Part shown: positions 17,861 through 25,975 of the stretch, piece by piece | How the letters are laid out: the number at the start of each line of letters is the position of its first letter | How positions within the stretch are numbered: position 1 is the stretch's first letter | Assembly (NCBI RefSeq): GCF_001643015.1 | Contig: NZ_CP015622.1 | Span: 509,358 to 573,357, forward strand | DNA: 64,000 nucleotides | Direction: 5' to 3' | DNA from: Corynebacterium crudilactis | GTDB taxonomy: Bacteria > Actinomycetota > Actinomycetes > Mycobacteriales > Mycobacteriaceae | The notes under the pieces: generated by a model | The model's input: only the letters and a program-made list of their open reading frames with translations | Told to the model about the DNA's origin: nothing | Databases searched by the model: none | Made by a program: the position numbers and the translations under genes

Positions 17861-17977
17861 TTGCTTTTCTACGCGCTCCCTTCGGCGTAGCACCAAGAGG
17901 AATAAGCACCCAAGCGCACCCTATCCTCACTGAGGAAAGCCTGTACATGCTGGTCAAGAACCTTTTGCGGGAGGATA

Positions 17978-19903
17978 ATGGGGGTTATGGACGCAAAGCT
18001 CAAAGCCCCAAACCCATGGTTGTTATTTATCCGATCCACTGATGGCATGATTACTGTCGCAGCGCTCATTGCGATAGCGGTGCACCTTATTCTTTGGTTG
18101 GCGGTAGGCGCAGAAGAAATTGACAAGAACTGGCCGTTAATCGCAATTGTTGTCATTGGTGGCATCCCGTTGATGTGGGATGTTGTGAAATCAGCAATTA
18201 AAACTCGTGGTGGTGCAGACACTTTAGCTGCAGTATCGATTATTACTTCGGTGCTGTTGGGGGAGTGGCTGGTTGCCGCGATCATTGTGCTGATGCTTTC
18301 TGGTGGTGAAGCACTCGAAGGAGCTGCTTCGAGAAGAGCAAGTGGCACGTTGGATGCTTTGGCTAGGCGTGCTCCCAGTACAGCTCATCGTCTGTTAGGT
18401 TCTTCCCTCCTTGATGGCGGAATGGAAGAGATAGCCGTTGCAGATATTGCCATTGGTGATGTGATGGCAGTGCTTCCACATGAGTTATGTCCCGTGGATG
18501 GTGAAGTGGTTGAAGGACACGGAACCATGGATGAGTCCTATCTGACTGGTGAGCCATATGTGGTGAGCAAGTCTAAGGGATCGCAGGCAATGTCTGGAGC
18601 GGTCAATGGTGATACTCCGTTGACCATCGTGGCAACAAAGCGTGCGCATGATTCGCGTTATGCACAAATCGTTGGTGTCTTGCATGAGGCAGAGGATAAT
18701 CGTCCGGAAATGCGCAGAATGGCGGATCGTCTCGGAGCTTGGTACACCGTTATCGCGCTGGCATTGGGTGGTGTCGGCTGGATTATTTCAGGTGATCCAT
18801 TGCGCTTTTTGGCTGTTGTGGTTGTTGCTACTCCATGTCCACTGCTTATCGCTGTGCCGGTGGCAATTATTGGTGCGATCTCTTTGGCTGCTCGTCGGGG
18901 CATTATTGTGAAAAACCCTGGCATGCTGGAAAACGCTTCAGAGGTGAAGACAGTGATGTTTGATAAAACTGGAACCCTTACTTATGGCAGGCCAGTCATT
19001 ACTGATATTCATACGGCACCAGGCTTTGAAGAAGATCAGGTGCTTGCACTCGCAGCTTCGGTGGAACGCTATTCCAGGCATCCACTCGCGGAGGCGATTC
19101 GCGAAGGGGCACAAACACGGGAGCTTAATCTCCCTGATGTGGTGGAAGTGTCTGAACGTCCAGGACAAGGTCTGACTGGCATGGTTGGTGGGCATTTGAT
19201 TCGCATTACTAACCGACGCAGTGCACTGGAAATCGATCCTGATAGCGGGAACCATATTCCGGTGACAAGTTCTGGAATGGAATCAGTGGTGCTTGTCGAT
19301 GGTAACTATGCAGCATTGATTCGTCTGCGTGATGAACCGCGTGCATCTGCGGGAGAATTTATTGCGCACTTGCCTCGCAAACACAAAGTGGACAAATTGA
19401 TGATCATCTCTGGTGATCGTGGTTCTGAGGTGCGCTACCTGGCAGACAAAGTGGGCATCGATGAAGTACATGCTGAGGCCTCTCCAGAGAAAAAGCTGGA
19501 GATTGTGAAGAAACACAATGAGCGTGGAGCCACGATGTTTCTTGGCGATGGCATCAACGATGCACCAGCCATGGCAGTTGCAACTGTTGGTGTTGCCATG
19601 GGTGCGAACTCGGATGTCACTTCGGAGGCAGCGGATGCTGTTATCTTGGATTCCTCATTGGAGCGTCTTGATGATCTGATCCATATCAGTGCACGGATGC
19701 GTCGAATAGCTTTGCAATCAGCCGGCGGTGGAATGGTTTTGAGCATCATTGGCATGATTTTTGCGGTCTTTGGTGTGCTGACTCCACTGATGGGTGCCAT
19801 TGTGCAAGAGGTGATTGATGTCTTAGCGATTCTTAACTCCGCGAGGGTGGCGTTACCTAAAGGATCAATCAGTGATTTTGATACTCCAAATAAATCCTCC
19901 TAG
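17978..19903 (+). CDS. P1B-type heavy-metal translocating ATPase
   Basis: A 641-residue membrane pump. The actuator TGEP motif is at 190-193. The phosphorylation site DKTGTLT (Asp329), the HP motif (YSRHPLAEAI) and the GDGINDAPAMA hinge are intact. The membrane metal motif is TPCP (285-288) rather than CPC, so the metal cannot be named; SPC/TPC variants have been linked to Co, Mn or other divalent ions. No N-terminal CxxC metal-binding domain is present. ATG 17978 is 3 nt after GGGAGG, and ATG 17987 is an alternative. It stands alone after the rplA terminator. Confidence 0.87.
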   Translation: MGVMDAKLKAPNPWLLFIRSTDGMITVAALIAIAVHLILWLAVGAEEIDKNWPLIAIVVIGGIPLMWDVVKSAIKTRGGADTLAAVSIITSVLLGEWLVAAIIVLMLSGGEALEGAASRRASGTLDALARRAPSTAHRLLGSSLLDGGMEEIAVADIAIGDVMAVLPHELCPVDGEVVEGHGTMDESYLTGEPYVVSKSKGSQAMSGAVNGDTPLTIVATKRAHDSRYAQIVGVLHEAEDNRPEMRRMADRLGAWYTVIALALGGVGWIISGDPLRFLAVVVVATPCPLLIAVPVAIIGAISLAARRGIIVKNPGMLENASEVKTVMFDKTGTLTYGRPVITDIHTAPGFEEDQVLALAASVERYSRHPLAEAIREGAQTRELNLPDVVEVSERPGQGLTGMVGGHLIRITNRRSALEIDPDSGNHIPVTSSGMESVVLVDGNYAALIRLRDEPRASAGEFIAHLPRKHKVDKLMIISGDRGSEVRYLADKVGIDEVHAEASPEKKLEIVKKHNERGATMFLGDGINDAPAMAVATVGVAMGANSDVTSEAADAVILDSSLERLDDLIHISARMRRIALQSAGGGMVLSIIGMIFAVFGVLTPLMGAIVQEVIDVLAILNSARVALPKGSISDFDTPNKSS

Positions 19904-19924
19904 TACGAATTATTAAATGGAGGA

Positions 19925-21364
19925 ATGTATTATGAGGGCGTGACATTTCGAGATGAAGCCACACGTCAAAATGAATCCAAGCATGCAGTAATTGTTGGTG
20001 CTGGACCCAACGGATTAACTACAGCAGCATTGCTTGCTCAAGCAGGGTGGCAGGTAGATGTCTATGAGGCAGCAGCCGCTCCGGGTGGGGCGGCGAGATC
20101 TGAAAGTGTCCTGGGGGAGGGGACTATTACCGATTTGGGTGCCGCAGGGCACCCTTTTGGTGTGGCAAGCCCAGCTTTTCATTATTTAGGCCTGGAAGAT
20201 TATGGTCTGGAATGGGCGCATTCTCCCTATGCGATGGCACACCCACTAGATGATGGCCGTGCAGGGTTGCTGGAAACCTCGCTGGTTGGGACTGCTGAGC
20301 GGTTGGGCGCAGACGCTCGGCATTGGAAAGTGCTTCATCGCAACCTAACGAAGAATATTGATCAGCATTTAGAAAACTTATTGAGCCCGGTGTTGAAATG
20401 GCCAGCGCACCCTCTGCGGATGGCACAGTTTGGTCCCCCTGCCTTGCTCTCTGCGCGGTGTTTAGCGGATATGGCTTTTGAAACTGAAGAAGCACGATCC
20501 TTATTTATTGGTTCAGCTGTCCATTCGGTAGCGCCGCCAACGAAACCAATGACGGCTGCTTTTGGGTTGTTATTTGGAGCCTTGGGTATGTCTCGAGGAT
20601 GGCCAGTTGCTGTTGGCGGAAGTGGCAGCATCGTTAATGCTCTGGTGCAAGTTATTCATAAGCACGGTGGCCGGATTCATTGTAATGAACCGATTGATTC
20701 GCTCACTCCTTTTCGTAGTGCTGATGCCATCATCTTGAACCAAACCCCTTCTCAAGCCTTGAAGCTGCACGGCGTAGAACTGGACGCGAGAGTAACGCAG
20801 CGCATGCAGAAGTGGACAACTGGCCCAGGCTCTTACAAAGTGGATTATCTTCTGGATGGCCCAATTCCGTGGACTAATCCTGAGGTTGGAAAAGCTACCA
20901 CGGTGCATGTGTGTGGAAATTCTCAGGAAGTTGCCTTCGCCGAAGCTGAGATTGCTGCAGGTAGGATGCCTAAGCGGCCGTTTATTATTCTGTGCCAGCA
21001 GCAGGTGGCGGATCCATCTCGTGCCCGGGAGGGCCACCACGTTGTGTGGGCGTACGCGCATGTGCCGCGGGGGTTCGTCGAAAAGCGAACTGCGTTGGCA
21101 ATCGCTGAGCAGATTGAACGCTTCGCGCCTGGATTTAGGGATCGCATTGTGCATTCGGTGGAGACGAATGCGGTGAAATTGGAAGCGTGGAACGCTAATT
21201 TGAACGGCGGGGATATCACCGCGGGCACGGCACTGATGCGACGGATGCCATCCAAAATTGGTGAGAAAACATATATGGCCTCCGCATCCAACGCCCCGGG
21301 TGGGGGAGTTCATGGCATGCCTGGATGGTGGGCGGCACAGGCTGTTTTGGCGGATCATAAGTAG
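19925..21364 (+). CDS. CrtI/PYROXD2-like FAD-dependent oxidoreductase
   Basis: A 479-residue flavoprotein of the phytoene-dehydrogenase-like superfamily. It has VIVGAGPNGLTTAALLAQAGWQVDVYEA (dinucleotide fold, about 21-48), a PGGAARSE motif, and a C-terminal APGGGVHGMPGWWAAQAVL that closes the FAD site. The family oxidises or desaturates varied hydrophobic substrates. No carotenoid genes are nearby, so the substrate is unknown. ATG 19925 touches a GGAGG; GTG 19940 is an alternative. The TAG stop doubles as the start of the -10 box of the next gene. Confidence 0.8.
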   Translation: MYYEGVTFRDEATRQNESKHAVIVGAGPNGLTTAALLAQAGWQVDVYEAAAAPGGAARSESVLGEGTITDLGAAGHPFGVASPAFHYLGLEDYGLEWAHSPYAMAHPLDDGRAGLLETSLVGTAERLGADARHWKVLHRNLTKNIDQHLENLLSPVLKWPAHPLRMAQFGPPALLSARCLADMAFETEEARSLFIGSAVHSVAPPTKPMTAAFGLLFGALGMSRGWPVAVGGSGSIVNALVQVIHKHGGRIHCNEPIDSLTPFRSADAIILNQTPSQALKLHGVELDARVTQRMQKWTTGPGSYKVDYLLDGPIPWTNPEVGKATTVHVCGNSQEVAFAEAEIAAGRMPKRPFIILCQQQVADPSRAREGHHVVWAYAHVPRGFVEKRTALAIAEQIERFAPGFRDRIVHSVETNAVKLEAWNANLNGGDITAGTALMRRMPSKIGEKTYMASASNAPGGGVHGMPGWWAAQAVLADHK

Positions 21365-21367
21365 GAT
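21362..21367 (+). promoter_or_regulatory. -10 box of the SIMPL gene overlapping the upstream stop codon
   Basis: TAGGAT begins with the stop codon of the oxidoreductase gene and lies 8 nt before the ATG at 21376. Confidence 0.5.
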
Positions 21368-21375
21368 CGGCAGGC

Positions 21376-21987
21376 ATGGAATCCTCCGTTCAAGCTAGCG
21401 CACGCCACACCAGCAAAATCACTGCAGACAAGTGGCTCATTCGCCTTTCTGCAGAGGCCCACGCGCACCCCAACGACGCGTATGCGCGCCGAGCTGAGGC
21501 TATTTCCACGATTAGCAGTGTGCTTATCGACGTCCCCCTCCGGCACGAACACATCACCGAAAACGCTGCATATGATGGCCAAATCAGTGCAGCCTGGCAT
21601 GGTGAAATAACAGGAAACGTGGAGGAACTGGAAGTTGCCCGCGAGATTATCTCGCGGTTGGCAGCCGTCCCAGATGTGCAAATCGATGGCCCCCACTGGT
21701 CTTTGAGTCCGGAAGCTTCGGCATCAGCAACGGAACAAGCGCTTCGTGGCGCATCCGCAACCGCCAAACGCACCGCCACCACAATTGCGGAATCGATGGA
21801 TGGTCGCTTAGGAAAACTTCTGCTTGCTTCCACCGAATCCAGAAGCTCCACCCCGCAACCGGTGCGCGCCGAAATGATGGCTACCCGCAGTGCCGCGCCG
21901 CCACGCACACTTGATCTAGAACTGCGCCCAGCAGAAGTAGAAGTCTCCGAAAACATCTCCGTGACCTTTGAATTCCTTGCTAATTAA
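21376..21987 (+). CDS. SIMPL (DUF541) domain protein, cytoplasmic form
   Basis: A 203-residue protein resembling SIMPL/DUF541 proteins: an N-terminal half with repeated beta-alpha segments and ALRGASATAKRTATTIAESMDGRLGKLLLASTES, the family's A-x-A-x-x-K/R-A-x-x-x-A helix, then the C-terminal VEVSENISVTFEF strand. Most family members are secreted, but no signal peptide is visible here. The function of the family is poorly defined. The mRNA is probably leaderless. It ends just before the L10 leader promoter. Confidence 0.72.
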   Translation: MESSVQASARHTSKITADKWLIRLSAEAHAHPNDAYARRAEAISTISSVLIDVPLRHEHITENAAYDGQISAAWHGEITGNVEELEVAREIISRLAAVPDVQIDGPHWSLSPEASASATEQALRGASATAKRTATTIAESMDGRLGKLLLASTESRSSTPQPVRAEMMATRSAAPPRTLDLELRPAEVEVSENISVTFEFLAN

Positions 21988-22025
21988 ACTGCGATTTGGT
22001 GTTTTAATGAAAGGTGCTCTAAAGT

Positions 22026-22211
22026 AAAACACCGAAGTTTGAATAACCAGTTTTTCTGGTTGTACTCAAGGTTCACCGAAGACCGTAGGTTATCCGCATC
22101 GCGGATCGAAGGTTTCCTTTCCCAGGAACGGCCCACGCAGGAGACACTTGATCGCCTTAGGTTCCTGTTATGGAATATATTGCGCCCTGTGCTCTTGCAC
22201 GGGGCTTTTTT
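22026..22211 (+). promoter_or_regulatory. Ribosomal protein L10 leader with attenuator
   Basis: The leader of rplJL carries the conserved kink-turn-like region of actinobacterial L10 leaders around 22080-22145, with a GACCGTAGG segment and a later CCACGCAGGAGACAC segment. A terminator hairpin follows: a 9-bp stem, 22184-22192 with 22197-22205, then TTTTTT. A -10 box (TAAAGT) is at 22020-22025. L10(L12)4 binding is expected to favour termination, giving feedback control. Confidence 0.8.
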
Positions 22212-22278
22212 CATGGGTTTTCCCGTGGGGAAGCTCCGAGGATCAGTAGATTACACATAAGAGGAAGGAGGCGAAGTA

Positions 22279-22794
22279 ATGGCAAATCCAAAGAACGAAG
22301 CAGCTCTGGCAGAGCTTAAGGTACGCTTCGCTGAGACCGACGCTGTCGTTCTCACCGAATACCGTGGCCTGACCGTGGCTCAGACCACCGAACTGCGTAA
22401 GGCACTGGGACATGATGTCCAGTACTCCGTCGCCAAGAACACCCTTGTTAAGATCGCCGCTAATGAAGCTGGCGTCGAGGGCCTTGATGATCTCCTGACC
22501 GGTCCAACCGCTGTTGCCTTCATCAAGGGCGAAGCAGTTGACACCGCTAAGGTGCTGAAGAAATTCGGCGAAGAGAACAAGGCATTCGTAGTCAAGGGTG
22601 GCTACATGGATGGCAACGCGCTGACCGCTGAACAGGTCAACGCAATTGCTGAGCTGGACAACCGTGAGACTACTCTCGCGAAGCTTGCCGGCGCCATGAA
22701 GGGCAGCTTGGCAAAGGCCGCAGGCCTGTTCAACGCTCCTGCTTCTCAGGTCGCACGCCTTGCGGTTGCGCTCCAGGAGAAGAAGGAAGCTTAA
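22279..22794 (+). CDS. rplJ: 50S ribosomal protein L10
   Basis: L10 anchors L7/L12 dimers to the ribosomal stalk base and binds its own mRNA leader. The 171 residues include [33 protein letters not shown] and [11 protein letters not shown], with an Ala-rich C-terminal L12-binding helix. The ATG follows AGGAAGGAGG, one of the best ribosome binding sites in the window. Confidence 0.97.
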   Translation: MANPKNEAALAELKVRFAETDAVVLTEYRGLTVAQTTELRKALGHDVQYSVAKNTLVKIAANEAGVEGLDDLLTGPTAVAFIKGEAVDTAKVLKKFGEENKAFVVKGGYMDGNALTAEQVNAIAELDNRETTLAKLAGAMKGSLAKAAGLFNAPASQVARLAVALQEKKEA

Positions 22795-22870
22795 GTCGCC
22801 ATCAGGCGCAAAAGTTTTACCCCAAATTTTTCGAGTGTGTTAAACACTCAACAACAGGAAGGACGCCATC

Positions 22871-23251
22871 ATGGCTAAGCTCACAAAAGACGAGCTCATC
22901 GAGGCTTTCAAGGAAATGACCCTCATCGAGCTCTCTGAGTTCGTTAAGGAATTCGAAGACGTCTTCGACGTAACCGCAGCTGCTCCAGTTGCTGTTGCTG
23001 CTGCAGGCGGCGAAGCTGCTGCTGCTGTTGAAGAGAAGGACGAGTTCGACGTCGTTCTTGAAGATGCAGGCGCAAAGAAGATCGGCGTCATCAAGGCTGT
23101 TCGCGAGCTCGTCTCCGGCCTGGGCCTGAAGGAAGCTAAGGAGCTCGTTGAGGGCGCACCTAAGGCTATCATCGAGGGCGCAAACAAGGACGACGCTGAG
23201 GCTGCTAAGGCTAAGCTCGAAGAGGCTGGCGCAAAGGTCACCCTTAAGTAA
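22871..23251 (+). CDS. rplL: 50S ribosomal protein L7/L12
   Basis: The flexible stalk protein that recruits translational GTPases. The 126 residues have the N-terminal dimerisation region ([20 protein letters not shown]), an Ala-rich hinge and the C-terminal domain [25 protein letters not shown] through [18 protein letters not shown]. Gap to rplJ is 76 nt. AGGAAGGA lies before the ATG. Confidence 0.97.
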   Translation: MAKLTKDELIEAFKEMTLIELSEFVKEFEDVFDVTAAAPVAVAAAGGEAAAAVEEKDEFDVVLEDAGAKKIGVIKAVRELVSGLGLKEAKELVEGAPKAIIEGANKDDAEAAKAKLEEAGAKVTLK

Positions 23252-23271
23252 GAACTTTCTTACACCTTTTC

Positions 23272-23313
23272 AAAACCCCACATCCTGGACACGTTCCAGG
23301 GGTGGGGTTTTGT
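23272..23313 (+). terminator. Terminator after rplJ-rplL
   Basis: The outer stem AAAACCCCA/TGGGGTTTT (23272-23280 with 23303-23311) and the inner CCTGG/CCAGG pairing form a two-part hairpin ending in T residues. Confidence 0.85.
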
Positions 23314-23395
23314 GCTGTCTTGGGGCGGTTTTCTGGTGGAGTGGGTTTTGGGGCTCTGCGGGGGCTTGGGGGCGTTAACTTCGATTTCACGGTTT

Positions 23396-23643
23396 CGATT
23401 TCTCATGCTCAATTTCAGTCGGTTTTTGGTGGTTTTCCTAGTGGTCTCGAAGATAAGAAATTGAGTGCAAGGTATCGAATGTGTGATATCGAACTTAAGA
23501 AGGGGACACTGCCGCCTAAATATAGCTTCAGAAATCCTACAGTTCGACTTCGCGACAACGACTTCTCATGCTCAACTTCTCAAGAACGACTTCACTATGG
23601 TTTTTCGAAAATCCCGACTGAAGTCGACGACGAGAAGTCGAAC
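23396..23643. repeat. Nested inverted and direct repeats between rplL and membrane genes
   Basis: GTTCGACTTC (23542-23551) and GAAGTCGAAC (23634-23643) are exact inverted copies. CGACTTCTC (23559-23567) pairs with GAGAAGTCG (23632-23640), and a 41-bp unit at 23587-23627 matches 13614-13654. A direct repeat of about 21 bp (23396-23416 and 23559-23579) differs by C-to-T changes. No coding gene is supported between 23312 and 23720. Confidence 0.65.
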
Positions 23644-23746
23644 ATAAGAAGTCGCACTTAAGGGAAACCAGGACGGCATTTATCGATATCCTGATCCTGA
23701 TCGGGGCTATACACTGACGGTATGCAGGAAAAAACACGGCTTTCAG

Positions 23747-23935
23747 ATGAAGATCTTGTTTAGATCTTTGATGCTGACGGGACTTATCTTTGAATTTATT
23801 ATTGTGTTGGTGTCAGTTCGTGGGGGAGGGTTTCCACTCGGGGTAGTGGCTTTTCCTCTTGTTCTAATACTGGCTGCTTTGGGCCTCTTGTTCAGCGGAA
23901 TGGAACAGTATGTGGTTCATGGGCGAGTTCTCTGA
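23747..23935 (+). CDS. Small membrane protein, possibly frameshifted
   Basis: 62 residues with two hydrophobic segments (about 5-22 and 28-50). No ribosome binding site precedes this ATG. A leaderless-type start (TACACT, 6 nt, ATG at 23722) lies upstream in another frame and runs only 13 codons (MQEKTRLSDEDLV) before a stop. Removing one base near 23758 would fuse that N-terminus to the hydrophobic protein, so the gene may be frameshifted. Function unknown. Confidence 0.4.
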   Translation: MKILFRSLMLTGLIFEFIIVLVSVRGGGFPLGVVAFPLVLILAALGLLFSGMEQYVVHGRVL

Positions 23936-23979
23936 GTAAAACTGCGCATAGATTTGGTGTCCCTAGAGCTGCGTTAGTA

Positions 23980-24537
23980 TTGCTGGTTTCAGAGTTTCAA
24001 TTAATTGCTTCGTTAACGAGGATTTTTGGTCGAGCTAAATCGGAACCTGAAGCTGAGATCCATACTGGATATAAGAATCTTCGGACCGTGCTATTCGTAA
24101 TTATCGGCCTGGGTTTTGTAGAAATAGTTGTTGTACATTTAGCCGTACCCAGCGAAATCTGGAGAATCATTCTATTTGTCTGCAGCCTGTATGCGCTGGT
24201 TATATTGCTAGGATTTTATACTTCAGTCCGCTCGAACCCCCATGTTATTGATAATGTCGGTCTGAAAATTAGACATGGAAATAGATTGTCTTGTGTCATT
24301 CCATGGGAGCAGGTTCGCTCGTTAAAGGGGATCGGAGCTGGACGGGGCGGCGACATCTTTGTCAATGAAGATGGTGAATTGCGGATTCCAGTGCTCAGTG
24401 AGGTGAATCTTCGGCTTGAGCTGCATTCGCCTGTTGTGATTGAAGACCTGCATTTCGGGAAGGCTGAAATTACTGCGATTGATTTTTATTGCGACGATAA
24501 GAAAGCTTTGTTGGATTCGGTAGACCAGGGATTCTAA
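23980..24537 (+). CDS. Membrane protein with PH-like C-terminal domain
   Basis: About 185 residues. Two adjacent hydrophobic helices (about 35-54 and 60-82) are followed by a soluble region, NPHVIDNVGLKIRHGNRLSCVIPWEQVRSLKGIG. That is the pattern of bacterial PH/YdbT-like domains, where a conserved I-P-W-x-x-V lies in a beta strand. The start is uncertain: the first usable codon is TTG 23980 and no clear ribosome binding site is seen. It may be a continuation of the preceding small membrane gene. Confidence 0.5.
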   Translation: MLVSEFQLIASLTRIFGRAKSEPEAEIHTGYKNLRTVLFVIIGLGFVEIVVVHLAVPSEIWRIILFVCSLYALVILLGFYTSVRSNPHVIDNVGLKIRHGNRLSCVIPWEQVRSLKGIGAGRGGDIFVNEDGELRIPVLSEVNLRLELHSPVVIEDLHFGKAEITAIDFYCDDKKALLDSVDQGF

Positions 24538-24569
24538 ACGCCGATACCAATGCCTGGCTGGTGCTCCGG

Positions 24570-24575
24570 TAACAT
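24570..24575 (+). promoter_or_regulatory. -10 box of the leaderless DUF3068 gene
   Basis: TAACAT ends 7 nt before the ATG at 24583. Confidence 0.55.
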
Positions 24576-24582
24576 CGTCCGC

Positions 24583-25557
24583 ATGCTGCCTAAATCCAGG
24601 ATTTTCTCCGCGCTCTTGCTCGGAATTGGTGTGGCACTTGTGGTCTGGGGTCTTATTGCTCCGCGCTTTGTGCACGCTGATGGCCGTTTACCTCTTGATT
24701 TGGAGGCAACGACTTATATTCTTCATGACCCAGATGCTCAGACCACTATTAATTCTGATCCGTTGGCGGGTGTGGTGACTACGCCGGTGACTCGTCAGTT
24801 GCATTTTGAGGTGATGGATCCGGCGAGTGCTGATGATGCCACTATTCGTATTGGTGATTCGATGTTGCGTGGTAATCCTGATACTCAGGGCTTTGAGCAG
24901 GAGCGTCTCTTGAGTGCGTCGGTGTCGAGTTTCCGCATTGATCGTACTTCCGGTGAGGTTTTGTCTGATATTGCGCTCACTAATCAGTTGGCGAGTCCTA
25001 CTGTGCAGTATGGCGTGGATGGTATTTGGTTGAAGTTCCCAACTGATGCGCAGGAGACTACTTATAATGTGGTGGATCCTGTGCTGCGGAAGGCTCTGCC
25101 GGCGGATTTTGTGGAGTCCACTGAGATTGAGGGCCGTGAGGTGCTGCATTATCGTCAGGTGATTGAGAATGCGAATGTTGCGGAGTCTTTTGCGGATCCG
25201 AATAACACCACCACTCTCACAAAAGAGGATGGTGGCACGACAACTGGCTACCTGTATCACAATGTGACTCGTGATTTTTGGGTGGATCAGCGCACTGGTT
25301 TGCTTGTTGATATAGCTGAAAATATCGATGATTTTTATGGCGACCGCAGCGGACAGAAGTACGAACAGACATTGCTTTTCGACGCCTCCCTCGATGAAGC
25401 GGCAGTGTCTGCGCTGGTCGCGCAGGCCGAAAACATCCCTAATGGGGATGTGAGCAAAATCGCAAATACCGTGGGTACTGTGATCGGTTCAATCTTGGCT
25501 CTTGTGGGTCTGGCCGGGTGTTTTGGGGCGTTTGGGAAGAAGCGTCGTGAAGCTTAA
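24583..25557 (+). CDS. DUF3068 (PorA-family) membrane-anchored envelope protein
   Basis: A 324-residue protein with an N-terminal membrane helix (IFSALLLGIGVALVVWGLIAP), a large extracytoplasmic region and a C-terminal helix (IANTVGTVIGSILALVGLAG) ending in KKRREA. The middle (YRQVIENANVAE..., FWVDQRTGLLVDIAENIDDFYG) matches the DUF3068 style found in mycolata, sometimes labelled porin PorA family although it is unrelated to the short C. glutamicum PorA peptide. Role in the envelope unknown. Start ATG 24583 is set by the -10 box; upstream in-frame ATG 24550 has no signal. Confidence 0.75.
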   Translation: MLPKSRIFSALLLGIGVALVVWGLIAPRFVHADGRLPLDLEATTYILHDPDAQTTINSDPLAGVVTTPVTRQLHFEVMDPASADDATIRIGDSMLRGNPDTQGFEQERLLSASVSSFRIDRTSGEVLSDIALTNQLASPTVQYGVDGIWLKFPTDAQETTYNVVDPVLRKALPADFVESTEIEGREVLHYRQVIENANVAESFADPNNTTTLTKEDGGTTTGYLYHNVTRDFWVDQRTGLLVDIAENIDDFYGDRSGQKYEQTLLFDASLDEAAVSALVAQAENIPNGDVSKIANTVGTVIGSILALVGLAGCFGAFGKKRREA

Positions 25558-25712
25558 CCTGCTGTTCAGATAGATTTTTCTTGTTTCGAATTGCGGAACC
25601 CCCGGGGTTGTTTGCTAGGGTGCCGTGTAGAAGGGAACAAGAAGATTTTTGGGAAACACGCCTGTGCAGTTCGTCCTAATAGCACGCGGATCACCAGATG
25701 GAAAATCTCCCC

Positions 25713-25739
25713 TTTACTTTCGCGCTCGATTGGTATACT
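25713..25739 (+). promoter_or_regulatory. Probable rpoB promoter
   Basis: An extended -10 TGGTATACT (TATACT 25734-25739) with a weak -35 (TTTACT 25713-25718). The 418-bp gap upstream of rpoB otherwise holds a long leader of about 230 nt with no other gene. Confidence 0.5.
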
Positions 25740-25975
25740 CTGAGTCGTTGCGTTGGAATTCGTGACTCTTTTTCGTTCCAGTGGCTTTAAGACCTTGATC
25801 AAGGTGGTTTGGAAAAACCGATTTGACAAGGTCATTCAGTGCTATCTGGAGTTAAATGGGGGAGCGCGTTCCTCAGCAGACCAAATTGCTCAAAAATACC
25901 AGCGGTGTTGATCTGCACTTAAGGCCTTGACCAGCCTTGTGCAATTACCCGCGTGAGGTGCTGGAAGGACCCATC

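Noticed and set aside
17109..17957. 282-codon open frame antisense to rplA
   Set aside because: It covers a certain ribosomal protein gene and its terminator on the other strand and matches nothing recognisable.
23302..23661. 119-codon frame after rplL
   Set aside because: It runs through the terminator and the inverted-repeat cluster, so its translation is repeat-derived.
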